Positions 7,505 to 16,232 of a DNA stretch of 52,193 bases are shown here, piece after piece. Both the position numbers and the translations under genes were made by a program. Under the pieces are notes generated by a model, which saw only the letters and a list, made by a program, of their open reading frames with translations, did not search any database and was not told the DNA's origin. This DNA is from an uncultured Desulfuromonadales bacterium (lineage in GTDB: Bacteria > Desulfobacterota > Desulfuromonadia > Geobacterales > CAIOGM01): NCBI GenBank assembly GCA_903929485.1, contig CAIYUY010000330.1:1-52193 (forward strand). Reading direction: 5' to 3'. Within the stretch, counting starts at the first letter, position 1; the number at the start of each line of letters is the position of its first letter.

Positions 7505-10500
7505 TTACTGGGTCACGCCGGTGAAGCTGTTGGAACCGGTGACGCCACCGGAAGCGCCATACCTGACCGTGACGGTGAACTTCGTCAGCAACGGACACTT
7601 AGCGAAGTTTACCTGGACGTTTTGCGTGACGACGCCGGGACCGGCAACGACGCCATAGGCAAGAGGCAACAGAGAATCGGTGGTTACCGTCGGCTTGCAC
7701 GCGCCACTGGTGGAAAGAGTCACCGAGTTCAGCGTCACTCCGTCGACGACGGCGCTCCCCGTATTCTGGATACTTATCGGCCAGCTCCGGATGCCGCCGA
7801 TGATCCCGCTTTTGCCTCCGGTGACAATGGTCGCGCTCAGGTTGGCCGGCGCAAGGAGCAGCATGGCGCCGTTGACGCCGGTCGGCCCATTCATGGCCAC
7901 GGAGGTGGTGACGGCAGCAGGATTGGTAATGACTCCGGACCCGCCGGTGAGTGTCCAGGTCGAGAAGACATAGCCCGAAGCGGGGGTCGCCAGGATGGTC
8001 GCGTACTCCCCGGCGTTATACCACTGCTGAGCCGGGATGGCTGCGCCATGGCCGTCGGTGGTGGTGGTCAGCTGATACTGTGTGGCGAAGGCGGCGGTAT
8101 AAGTCGCGCTGGCAACCGGAGCGGTGACGGTATGAGTCATGCTCCCTCCGTCGGACCAATTATTAAAGAGGTACCGAACTCCGGAAATTCCCGGTTGGGT
8201 GGAGGTGGCGGTAACCGTATGAGCCGAGCCCGGGACCCAGTTGAAGAGATGGGGAGCGACGTAGCTGTTCGTGCCGTCAGTGTCGGTGACGGTGAAGTTG
8301 AGGCCGGAAGGAGTCGTCTGAATCACCACCGAAACTTGGCTTTGGGGGGTGACGATGAGGTTTTGTGTCGTCTGCTGGGCGGCGTTGTAGTAGCCGTCCA
8401 CACCCGCCTGATTGGCCGCAACGGTGCAGGCGCCGGGTAATAAACCGGTAACGGTGGAACCGTTCGTCCCGCTGGCGCTGCACGTAGTGAGGGTTAGGCT
8501 GCTGAAGACTACGGGGTTGCCGGACGTTCCGCCGGTGGCGGTGACGGTTGCCGTCCCTTGAGCTTCCAGGTTCGGTGCGGAGCCAAAGGTGATGGTCTGA
8601 TTACCCAGGCCGACGGTGAATGATTGCGTGGTGGGTGAGGCGGCGGTGAAGTTCACGTTACCCGGTTGAGCGGCGGTAATCGTGCAGGTGCCTCCCTTCA
8701 CGCCGGTTAAGGTGGAGTTGTTGACACCGTTAAGGATACAGACATCGGAAGTAGTGGTGGCGTAGGTGACAACAAGCCCCGAAGTGGCGGAGGCGGAAAC
8801 CGTGCTGTTCCCTCCGACAACCAAGGTTCGTGAAGGAGCGAAGGTGATGGTCTGATTCCCCTGACTTATGGAGAAGCTCTGCGTCAGCGTCCCGGCATTG
8901 TAGTTGGCGCTTTCAATTTGATCGGCTTTGATGATGCAATTGCCGGCGCCGACTTTCATACCTGTTACGTTGGCGCCGCTCACACTGCAGTCGGCGGTTG
9001 ACGTGGCGCTATAGGTAAAGCTCCCTGACCCGCCGGTGGCGCTAACCGTGCCGGAACCGCCGACAGTAACGGATAGTGAGTTGAAGACGATGGTCGGATC
9101 GGCCTTGTTTACGGTCACGTTAACTGCGCCAGAAACGGTCGAGTAATCGGCCGTATCCGTGGGGGTGAAGGTGACATTTTGCGAGTTCGTCCCGGCGTTG
9201 GGCGCGGTGGTCGGGGTGGTGAAGGTAAAGTTACCAGCCGGGCTGGATACCCCGCCGGTGAGGGAGGAATCAGCCAAAGTCCGGCCATAGGTGATGGTCA
9301 AGGCGGTCGGCCAGCTGGTTATGCTGGGGGTCGCCTTGTCGATGCTGAAGGCCATGGCGCTGGAGGAAGCTGCTGTGTAGTTGGCGTCGGTCGCCGCCGT
9401 TGCGGTGACGTTGTAGGTTCCCGCCGTTGTCGGCTTGGTTGCGCTGGCCGTATAGGTCGTGGAACCTGTTCCCAAATAGCTGAAGGTCAAGGCACCGGTG
9501 GAACTCCCCTCGGTGGTTTCCGTCGCGCCCGGCCCTTGAGCCGAGCCGGTGTACGTATAGGTCCCTGGCGTAACCGTCACTACAGGGGTGGCCTTGCTTA
9601 TGCTGAAGGCCGTGGCGCTGGAAGAGACGGCGGTGTAGTTGATGTCGGTCGCCGCCGTTGCGGTCACAGTATAGGTTCCCGCCGAAGTGGGCTTAGTCTC
9701 GCTCGCTAAATAATTCGTGGAACCCGTTCCCGCATAGCTTAAGGTCAAGGCTCCGGTAGAACCGCCGGTAGTGGTCTGTCCGACGCCCGGCCCTTGGGGC
9801 GAACCGCTATAGGTGTACGTTCCCGGCGTTACCGTCACGAGGGGAGTGATCTTGCTGAGGACGAAGTTCCCAGCGGCAAGTCCGGTCGCGGCATTGTAGT
9901 TCGTGCTGGCATCGCAATCTGCAACTACCGCATAGCTGCCGGCATTGGTCTGAGTCGTGCTGCCGCCGGTAGTGATGTTGCCGGCTGTGCCGCCCCCCAG
10001 ACAAGTGACTGTGGCGGACTGGGCCGAGCCGGTGTAGTTCTGTGGGCTGTTACCGACAGAAGCCGTCGGGGTGCCCATGCCGATGCTGAAGGCCGTGGCG
10101 CTGGAGGAAGCGGCATTGTAGTTGCTGTCAGTCGTCACTGTAGCAGTTACGGTGTAGCTCCCCGCGTTGTTCGGCGCGGTGGTGAGCGGACCATATGTCG
10201 TGCCGCTGACGCCGACATAGCTGAAGCTCAGAGTCCCGGTGGAACCGCCGGTGGTGGTCTGTCCGGCGCCCGGCCCCTGAGCCGAACCGCTGTACGTATA
10301 CGTCCCTGCCGTGACCATCACGATAGGGGTCCCCTTGTTGACGGTAAAGGTCTGCGGGACCTGGGGAGCTGCGGAGTAACTATCGTTACCGGCTTGGTCG
10401 GCGTTGATGGTACAACTGCCGGGGGTAACGAAGGTCAGAAGGCCGCCGGTGGTGATCGTACAGACTCCCGTGGTGATTGAACTGAAGGTCGGCGTCAGGA

Positions 10501-12172
10501 GGGAAGAGGCCGTGGCAGTGAGGGGCGACGTGGTACCGTAGGTCTGGGTACCGGGGTTGGCGAAGGTGATGGTCTGGCTTGCTTTGTTCACCGTCTGGGT
10601 GAGGGTCGAGGAGTTCGAGCCGTAGTAACTGCCAGCGCCGACGTAAACAGCGGTAATACTGTGGCTGCCGACGGTAAGAGCTGTGGTATTGTAGGTGGCT
10701 GAGCCGCCGGAAAGGGCGCGGGTTCCAAGGGTTGTCCCGTCAGCATTGAACGAGACCGTGCCGGTGGCCGCGGAAGGTGTGACTGTGCCGGTGTAGGTGA
10801 TCGAAGCCCCCACAGTGGCGGGGTTACTGCCGGAAGAAACTGCGGTTGACGAACCCAACCCCAGCCTCATGACAGAAGCCTTTTGGTTAACAGTAGTATA
10901 ATCCATATACGACACGTAGGGGGCGCCGTCCGGGGCGAAGGCAAGTGAAGTGCTGTCGGCTCGACCGGCGGAGAACCCGGCGCTCCCCACCAGGGTCCAG
11001 GCCGTTCCGTCGTACTTCATCACGGTGGCCTTGTTGTCGATGTCATCCCAGTCCTGATACGCCACGTAGGGGGCGCCGTCCGGGGCGAAAGACAGGGAGA
11101 CGGAGTAAGGCATTCCGGCGGAGAACCCGGCGCTCCCCACCAGGGTCCAGACCGAACCGGTGTACTTCATCACGGAGGCCTTGTAGTTGTTGCCGCCATC
11201 TTGATACGCCACGTAGGGGGCGCCGTCCGGAGCGAAGGCAAGTGAGGGGTAGTTGGCTCCACCGGCGGAAACCGCGGCGCTCCCCACCAGGGTCCAGACC
11301 GAGCCGGTGTACTTCATCACGGTGGCCTCGCCGTGATTCTTCTTATCCACATATGCCACGTAGGGGGTCCCGTCTGGGGCGAAGGAAAGTGAGGCGGCTT
11401 TTGAGGAGGACCCAGCGCTCCCCACAAGGGTCCAGGCCGACCCGGTGTACTTCATTACGATGACCTCCCCAGTATTATCATCCTGATACGCCACGTAGGG
11501 TGCTCCGTCCGGAGCGAAGGCAAGTGAGGGGTAGTTGGCTTGGTTGACGGAAAACCCGGCGCTCCCCACCAGGGTCCAGGCCGAGCCGGTGTACTTCATC
11601 ACGGAGGCCTTGGAGCCATTGACGCCATCCTGATACGCCACGTAGGGGGCGCCGTCCGGGGCGAAAGAGAGTGAGGTAGAAGGTGTATAGCCGGCGGAGA
11701 ACCCGGCGCTTCCCACGATGCTCCAAGCCGGAGTGACGCCGGCGGTCATGGTGGTAGTGGTAACATTGGCCGCGACCGGGGTGGTCTGAAGGTTCGTCCC
11801 GTCATCGGCTGTGTAGCAGACCGTAAAGGCAGTGGTCTGAGGGAGGTTGTGCAGCGTGTAGAGACCCGCCACGGTTGCGGTGAGCGGCAGAGAACCGTGG
11901 TAGGGGGCCGTGACCCCACCGGCGGTCTGGCCCAGTTTGACCTGGTCCCCGGTGCCGCAGGCCGCGTTGGACCCACTGAGCAGGGTGAAATAGCCGGTTC
12001 CTGTGGCGCTGGAGGTCAGGTTGAGGGTGACCTGGTTGGTCCCCAGGTTGGTCGTGGTGGGGGTGGTAAGGGTCGGTGTCGCCGCCATCGCGCTCCCCCC
12101 CCACATCACCAGGGTCAACGCCAGCATGGCCGCCACCCCGGTGAAACGTCGGTACAACTTTTGTCTGTTCAT
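7505..12172 (-). CDS. Giant secreted multi-domain surface protein (six-repeat beta region and Ig-like domains)
   Basis: Protein of 1555 residues with an ATG at 12172 and AGGAG upstream. The signal peptide ends near GGSAMA. After a fibronectin-like segment come six ~48-residue repeats, each with SLSFAPDGAPYVAYQD and then VMKYTGSAWTLVG, probably a beta-propeller-like fold. About ten Ig-like modules follow, many of the TYTYSGSAQGPG...TTGGSTGALTFSY type found in large bacterial adhesins. Near the C terminus is an InlB-B-like unit (YQLTTTTDGHGAAIPAQQWY). I see no catalytic motif and no sorting signal at the C terminus. A role in adhesion or matrix is inferred. Its leader shares the decamer array with the lipoprotein gene. 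The two-component genes lie just upstream, beyond the Rpn gene. Confidence 0.88.
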   Translation of the reverse strand: MNRQKLYRRFTGVAAMLALTLVMWGGSAMAATPTLTTPTTTNLGTNQVTLNLTSSATGTGYFTLLSGSNAACGTGDQVKLGQTAGGVTAPYHGSLPLTATVAGLYTLHNLPQTTAFTVCYTADDGTNLQTTPVAANVTTTTMTAGVTPAWSIVGSAGFSAGYTPSTSLSFAPDGAPYVAYQDGVNGSKASVMKYTGSAWTLVGSAGFSVNQANYPSLAFAPDGAPYVAYQDDNTGEVIVMKYTGSAWTLVGSAGSSSKAASLSFAPDGTPYVAYVDKKNHGEATVMKYTGSVWTLVGSAAVSAGGANYPSLAFAPDGAPYVAYQDGGNNYKASVMKYTGSVWTLVGSAGFSAGMPYSVSLSFAPDGAPYVAYQDWDDIDNKATVMKYDGTAWTLVGSAGFSAGRADSTSLAFAPDGAPYVSYMDYTTVNQKASVMRLGLGSSTAVSSGSNPATVGASITYTGTVTPSAATGTVSFNADGTTLGTRALSGGSATYNTTALTVGSHSITAVYVGAGSYYGSNSSTLTQTVNKASQTITFANPGTQTYGTTSPLTATASSLLTPTFSSITTGVCTITTGGLLTFVTPGSCTINADQAGNDSYSAAPQVPQTFTVNKGTPIVMVTAGTYTYSGSAQGPGAGQTTTGGSTGTLSFSYVGVSGTTYGPLTTAPNNAGSYTVTATVTTDSNYNAASSSATAFSIGMGTPTASVGNSPQNYTGSAQSATVTCLGGGTAGNITTGGSTTQTNAGSYAVVADCDASTNYNAATGLAAGNFVLSKITPLVTVTPGTYTYSGSPQGPGVGQTTTGGSTGALTLSYAGTGSTNYLASETKPTSAGTYTVTATAATDINYTAVSSSATAFSISKATPVVTVTPGTYTYTGSAQGPGATETTEGSSTGALTFSYLGTGSTTYTASATKPTTAGTYNVTATAATDANYTAASSSAMAFSIDKATPSITSWPTALTITYGRTLADSSLTGGVSSPAGNFTFTTPTTAPNAGTNSQNVTFTPTDTADYSTVSGAVNVTVNKADPTIVFNSLSVTVGGSGTVSATGGSGSFTYSATSTADCSVSGANVTGMKVGAGNCIIKADQIESANYNAGTLTQSFSISQGNQTITFAPSRTLVVGGNSTVSASATSGLVVTYATTTSDVCILNGVNNSTLTGVKGGTCTITAAQPGNVNFTAASPTTQSFTVGLGNQTITFGSAPNLEAQGTATVTATGGTSGNPVVFSSLTLTTCSASGTNGSTVTGLLPGACTVAANQAGVDGYYNAAQQTTQNLIVTPQSQVSVVIQTTPSGLNFTVTDTDGTNSYVAPHLFNWVPGSAHTVTATSTQPGISGVRYLFNNWSDGGSMTHTVTAPVASATYTAAFATQYQLTTTTDGHGAAIPAQQWYNAGEYATILATPASGYVFSTWTLTGGSGVITNPAAVTTSVAMNGPTGVNGAMLLLAPANLSATIVTGGKSGIIGGIRSWPISIQNTGSAVVDGVTLNSVTLSTSGACKPTVTTDSLLPLAYGVVAGPGVVTQNVQVNFAKCPLLTKFTVTVRYGASGGVTGSNSFTGVTQ

Positions 12173-12194
12173 CAGCTCTCCTTTTGTCCTCTTC

Positions 12195-12525
12195 CGGTTT
12201 CTTACCCCTGTTTCTGCACGAACCTCTCCGCAACGGGGGTGGCTCTGCTGACGGGAGCGCAGCGTGTATACACAAAGTTTGCAAGGGGAGGAGTCGTGCC
12301 AGAGGGGAGTAACCGGAATGATTAGGATTTCAACAGTTGGCGACTGGATCGTCCGCTACGCATACCACCGCACACAATAAATGAAAATAATAATGAGACA
12401 AGGAGCCTTGACGCAACCAAGCGCAATTGTAACGAAATGCATCGAAATGTAACGAAATGTAACGGGTTTTGAGGGGAAAAAAGCGCGGTTTATCAGTGAT
12501 TTGACCGAACAGCTACGTCATTTGA
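12195..12525 (-). promoter_or_regulatory. Duplicated upstream region with decamer array, copy 2
   Basis: This matches 3945-4275. Four tandem decamers occupy 12429-12468 (plus strand GTAACGAAAT, GCATCGAAAT, GTAACGAAAT, GTAACGGGTT). Read on the minus strand, the junction of two units gives TACATTTCGTTACA, which fits the RstA box consensus TACATNTNGTTACA as I know it. The same TTGCGT / TATTAT candidate promoter follows toward the 1555-residue gene, with a leader of roughly 200 nt. The region is also upstream of the divergent Rpn gene and could act on both. Confidence 0.65.
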
Positions 12526-12798
12526 CGACCCTTCGACTTCCCTTCGACTTCGCTCAGGGACCACGCTCAGGGACTACGCTCAAGGACCGGATGACGGGAG
12601 AGGGAAGGAGCTTAAGGCGAGCCGGAACCAACCAGGACGCGGATAAACGCCGATGAACGCGGATCAAGTACGTCAACGGATTTTGTCGGGGGGTATTTTC
12701 GCGTCCCGCTATCCGACCAACATTGATCACTACAATTTCAATTGCTCATGTATAGTGTTGCTGTTACGGTGTCGCGGTCGGTATCCAGGGAGTCCATT
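12526..12798. other. Intergenic region with common short repeats
   Basis: It contains a CTTCGACTTCGCTCAGGGA-type repeat (12528-12580) and a GCGGATAAACGCCGATGAAC repeat (about 12638-12665) that recurs at 34796-34826. No gene is supported. The ribosome binding site of the Rpn gene (GGGAG) lies at the right end. Confidence 0.5.
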
Positions 12799-13779
12799 AT
12801 GCAGATAGCCAATCCGATTTACGATGTCGTCTTCAAATACCTCATGGAAGACGCGAAGATCGCTAAACTGTTGATCTCCTCCATCATCGGTGAGGAAATC
12901 GAAACCCTTGATTTCCGACCGCAGGAATTTACCGCTGACATCGATACGGGGCTGGAAGGAAGAATCGGTCTGTTGACGGTGTATCGCCTGGATTTCAGCG
13001 CCACCATAAACACTGTCGATGGCCCGAAACAGGTTCTCATTGAAATACAAAAGGCGAAATACGCCACGGACATCATGCGGTTCAGGGGATATCTGGGCAG
13101 CCAGTACAGCAACAAAACTAATGTGAAACTGTCTACCATCAACAACCATGAAAGAAAAATCGGGATACCGATTATCGGCATCTACTTTCTCGGGCATAAG
13201 CTCGATTCTACCGATGCTTCAATCATCGGTGTGAATCGCATCTACAAGGACCTGGTGACCGGCGAACTGTTAACGGTCAAGGAGAGTTTCATTGAAAGCC
13301 TCACCCATGACAGCTATGTGATTCAAATTCCGCATCTGGCGCAAAAACGTCGTAATGATCTGGAAAAACTCCTGAGCATCTTCGACCAGAGTATGTCTGT
13401 TGACGCGGGACAGCATATTTTGAACATCAAGGAAGAAGAGTATCCCGAAAAGCATCGGCCCCTCATCCGTCGGTTACAGGCGGCGATACTGGAACCGGAG
13501 ATGAGAAAGCAGATGGAGATTGAAGACGGCATTCTCGATGATTTTGAGGATATGCAGCGTAGGATACAGCGTCAAAGCCATGAAATAGCCGAAGCCGAAC
13601 GGCTGGCGGATGAGGCAAGGCGGGAAACTGCCGAGGCCAAGCGAAAGATAGATGAGGTCAAACGAGAGGCGGACGAGAGTAAGAAAACTGTAGCACGCAA
13701 CCTTAAAGCAGCGGGTATTGCGCTCACGACAATCATGCAGGCGACCGGTTTGAGCAGGGAAGAGGTCGAAAATGCTTGA
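12799..13779 (+). CDS. Rpn-family PD-(D/E)XK nuclease / putative transposase
   Basis: The ATG at 12799 follows a GGGAG site and begins MQIANPIYDVVFKYLMED, the usual opening of this family. The product has 326 residues. The N-terminal ~200 residues match the PD-(D/E)XK family transposase/Rpn pattern, including VLIEIQKAKY, with E and K in the expected E-x-K-like position. A long charged coiled coil (about 240-290) follows, then the family's typical tail, LKAAGIALTTIMQATGLSREEVE. Relatives are reported to promote recombination or to nick DNA. A truncated second copy is at 4371-4520. It converges with the AAA/nuclease gene, and the stop codons are 11 bp apart. Confidence 0.85.
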   Translation: MQIANPIYDVVFKYLMEDAKIAKLLISSIIGEEIETLDFRPQEFTADIDTGLEGRIGLLTVYRLDFSATINTVDGPKQVLIEIQKAKYATDIMRFRGYLGSQYSNKTNVKLSTINNHERKIGIPIIGIYFLGHKLDSTDASIIGVNRIYKDLVTGELLTVKESFIESLTHDSYVIQIPHLAQKRRNDLEKLLSIFDQSMSVDAGQHILNIKEEEYPEKHRPLIRRLQAAILEPEMRKQMEIEDGILDDFEDMQRRIQRQSHEIAEAERLADEARRETAEAKRKIDEVKREADESKKTVARNLKAAGIALTTIMQATGLSREEVENA

Positions 13780-13790
13780 TTCTCACCCCC

Positions 13791-15329
13791 CTACCCTTCG
13801 ATCTCGAACCCCACGATGTTCCGGCTTTCGCGGCTGAACTCCACGCCGATGAGGCTGATCGGTTCACCGTATCGCCGGTACTTCTCGGCGTACCCCTTGC
13901 TCTTCAACTGCTCCAGAGCCTTTCCTTCCGGAACCATCTCCACCACCTTGAATTCAAACAGATAGATTCGGCGGTTGTACCGCACCGTCATGTCGATCCG
14001 CCCCCTGTTGGTGGCGTCCTCCACGATGATCTCCAGTCCCAGGGCGGCAAAGTAGCTATAGAAGATACTGGCGTAATAACCTTCGTACCCTGCCAACTGA
14101 TTCTTCCGGTACCAGTCGTGAGGGATGGAGGCATAGGAGGAGTGAAAGAGCTCCCGCAGGGCCGGCAGGTCGTCTGCTTTTAGAATGTCGTAGAGTCGGC
14201 TGACATTCACCGCGGGAACCATGGGATCCTGGGATAACTCCCGCAACAGGGCATCGTTCAGGCTGGACTGAACCTCCTTGTTGGGATAGCGAAGGGTCAA
14301 TTCCAACCGACCGGGGAGATAGCGGGCGGAGTCGATGGTAAGATAGCCGGTCTGAAACAGCAGCGCCTCAACGGGAATATTATCCACGTCGAAGGTGGAG
14401 AGGAGCGATTCGGGGGCCATGATCCGGGCCAGGTCGGGAGTGAACTGCTGTCGCCGGGAAAGGAGCTTGAGGAGAAACGTGGGGGTTCCGGTCTCGAACC
14501 ACCAGGGGCGGAACTCACGGTTACGGAACAGCAGCAACAGGTCAAAGGGGTTGTAAACGGCTTCGCCGGTCCAGTTGTAACCGTTGTACCAATCTCTGAT
14601 CTCGTCGCGATCAAGCCCTTCCAACTCGGGTGCAAAGACGGCGTCAAGGTCGCTATCAGTATAGCCGCAGATGGCGCTGAATCTTTTGTCAAGGGTGATG
14701 TCCTCCAGGTTATTGAGTCCGGAGGAGATGCTCACCTTGGAAAACTTGCTGACTCCGGTGAGGAAGGCGAACTTGACGTGGGCATCCGCTCCCTTGATGA
14801 CGGAATAGATATCCTTCAGTTTTTCACGCATCTCGGTGGCCGTGTCCGATGATTCGATGTTATCCAGGATCGGCTTATCGTATTCGTCAACCAGGACCAC
14901 TACTCTTTGGCCGAATTTTTGGTGAGTCTTTCGTATCAGTTCCAAAAAACAGCCGGCGTTGCTGGCGGCTTCACAGCTGACCCCCAACCGCTGCTGATGA
15001 TGACGGAGCAGTTCGGTGATTCTCTCCTTCAGTTCGGCGCCGCTTTTCACCACTCCCTCGCCGAAGCTGATCCTGATAACCGGGTAGGTTACCGACCAGT
15101 CCCATTGATCACCTGCCGCCAGCCCCTGGAAGAGGAGCCGGTTTCCCTCGAACAGTTCCTTCAGGGTGTCCAGAAACAGGCTCTTGCCGAAACGCCGGGG
15201 CCGAGAGAGGAAGTAATGGCTTCCCTGATCAATGAGGGAGAGGGCAAAAGCGGTCTTATCGACGTAGTAATAGTTGCCTTCGCGGATTTTGGAAAAGGTC
15301 TGAATACCGATGGGAAGTTTCTTGCGCAT
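13791..15329 (-). CDS. AAA-ATPase-like / PD-(D/E)XK nuclease family protein, copy 2
   Basis: Complete 512-residue protein. Residues ~1-60 include YYVDKTAF and the Walker A region RPRRFGKSLFLDTL. Walker B is VVVLVDEYDKP, followed by FAFLTGVSKFSKVS and the WYNGYNW motif. The C-terminal ~110 residues carry GRIDMTVRYNRRIYLFEFKV, a PD-(D/E)XK-type active site. These proteins (PF09820 plus DUF1703) are common in Bacteroidetes and deltaproteobacteria as multicopy accessory genes of unknown role. It lies 89 bp downstream of the response regulator and is probably part of the kinase-regulator transcript. Confidence 0.9.
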   Translation of the reverse strand: MRKKLPIGIQTFSKIREGNYYYVDKTAFALSLIDQGSHYFLSRPRRFGKSLFLDTLKELFEGNRLLFQGLAAGDQWDWSVTYPVIRISFGEGVVKSGAELKERITELLRHHQQRLGVSCEAASNAGCFLELIRKTHQKFGQRVVVLVDEYDKPILDNIESSDTATEMREKLKDIYSVIKGADAHVKFAFLTGVSKFSKVSISSGLNNLEDITLDKRFSAICGYTDSDLDAVFAPELEGLDRDEIRDWYNGYNWTGEAVYNPFDLLLLFRNREFRPWWFETGTPTFLLKLLSRRQQFTPDLARIMAPESLLSTFDVDNIPVEALLFQTGYLTIDSARYLPGRLELTLRYPNKEVQSSLNDALLRELSQDPMVPAVNVSRLYDILKADDLPALRELFHSSYASIPHDWYRKNQLAGYEGYYASIFYSYFAALGLEIIVEDATNRGRIDMTVRYNRRIYLFEFKVVEMVPEGKALEQLKSKGYAEKYRRYGEPISLIGVEFSRESRNIVGFEIEG

Positions 15330-15418
15330 GATCTGCCTCTTGAATGATTCCCTACGCTACTTCGTTTTTCCTTACCGTGTCAAGAAATTCATCCCCGTTC
15401 ATCTCGCCGTCGAGTCGG

Positions 15419-16126
15419 TTACGTCATCCGGAGAAGTCCGGAGCAACTGTACCCCCGGCGGTAACCACTTTCCAGGGGGGCGGGACGCCCGGTGGCGCTT
15501 TCAATCTTGCGCCGCAACCGCTGCACGGTGGCGTCAAGGGCGCGGGAGTCGCCTCCTGCTTCGTCATACCCAAGCACAGTACAGAGGTCGGCGCGCGCGA
15601 TAGGTTCTCCCCCTGCCTCGGCCAAGCACTTCACCAGGGTCCGTTCCTGGCCTGACAACAGTATCTTCACCCCCAGTGGGGAGACGAGAGTCCAGGAGGT
15701 CCGTTCCAGAGTCCATTGCTCGGCGGGAGGAGGAGCACTCACCTCGGCAGTTCGCTCCCGGCGGCGCCGCGCCAGGTTGACGATGGCCGCCGCCAGTTCC
15801 GGCATGTTCACCGGCTTGACCAGATAGAGGTCGGCCCCCGCGCCGTACCCCCGCACCCGGTCTTCCATGCCGTCCCGGGCGGTGATGATGATGATCCCCA
15901 GGTCGGTCTTGCGGCGGAGGTAATCGGCCAGGGTAAAGCCTGACTGGTCCGGAAGATTAACATCCACCACGGCTACGTCGAAGTCGCGAGTGACAACCTC
16001 CTTGTAAAATTCCAGGACACTCCCCACCCCCTCGGCCACCACTCCGGACACGGAAAGAAAACGGATGATACTTTCCCGCAGATCCTGGTCATCTTCGATA
16101 ATCACTACCCGTCGGGCTTCGGTCAT
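15419..16126 (-). CDS. OmpR-family response regulator, copy 2
   Basis: Protein of 235 residues, start ATG at 16126 with GAGGA upstream. The receiver domain has the acidic triad near residues 10-12, the aspartate in VVDVNLP as phospho-acceptor, and the TARDG and YLVKPV switch residues. The C-terminal winged helix matches OmpR/PhoB. It follows the histidine kinase gene (75-bp gap), so the pair is most likely a cognate two-component system. It is nearly identical to the regulator at 1613-2317 apart from scattered changes, mainly in the linker (AEVSAPPPAEQ against TPMISPPVEQ). A plausible target is the decamer array upstream of the two surface protein genes. Confidence 0.93.
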   Translation of the reverse strand: MTEARRVVIIEDDQDLRESIIRFLSVSGVVAEGVGSVLEFYKEVVTRDFDVAVVDVNLPDQSGFTLADYLRRKTDLGIIIITARDGMEDRVRGYGAGADLYLVKPVNMPELAAAIVNLARRRRERTAEVSAPPPAEQWTLERTSWTLVSPLGVKILLSGQERTLVKCLAEAGGEPIARADLCTVLGYDEAGGDSRALDATVQRLRRKIESATGRPAPLESGYRRGYSCSGLLRMT

Positions 16127-16154
16127 GAAATCCTCAAAAAATCTTTTTTCAGGT

Positions 16155-16232
16155 TACAGCTTTCCTCTGCGTACCTCCGCGTCCTCTGCGATAAAACTTC
16201 TTACAACGCAGAGGACGCAGGGGAGCGCAGAG
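16155..16232. repeat. Inverted repeat (GCAGAGGACGC type) overlapping the kinase 3' end
   Basis: The arms TTTCCTCTGCG...CCTCTGCG and CGCAGAGGACGC...GCAGAGGAAA face each other across about 14 bp. The right arm encodes the last ~10 residues of the histidine kinase (FPLRSPASSAL) and its stop codon. Confidence 0.8.
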
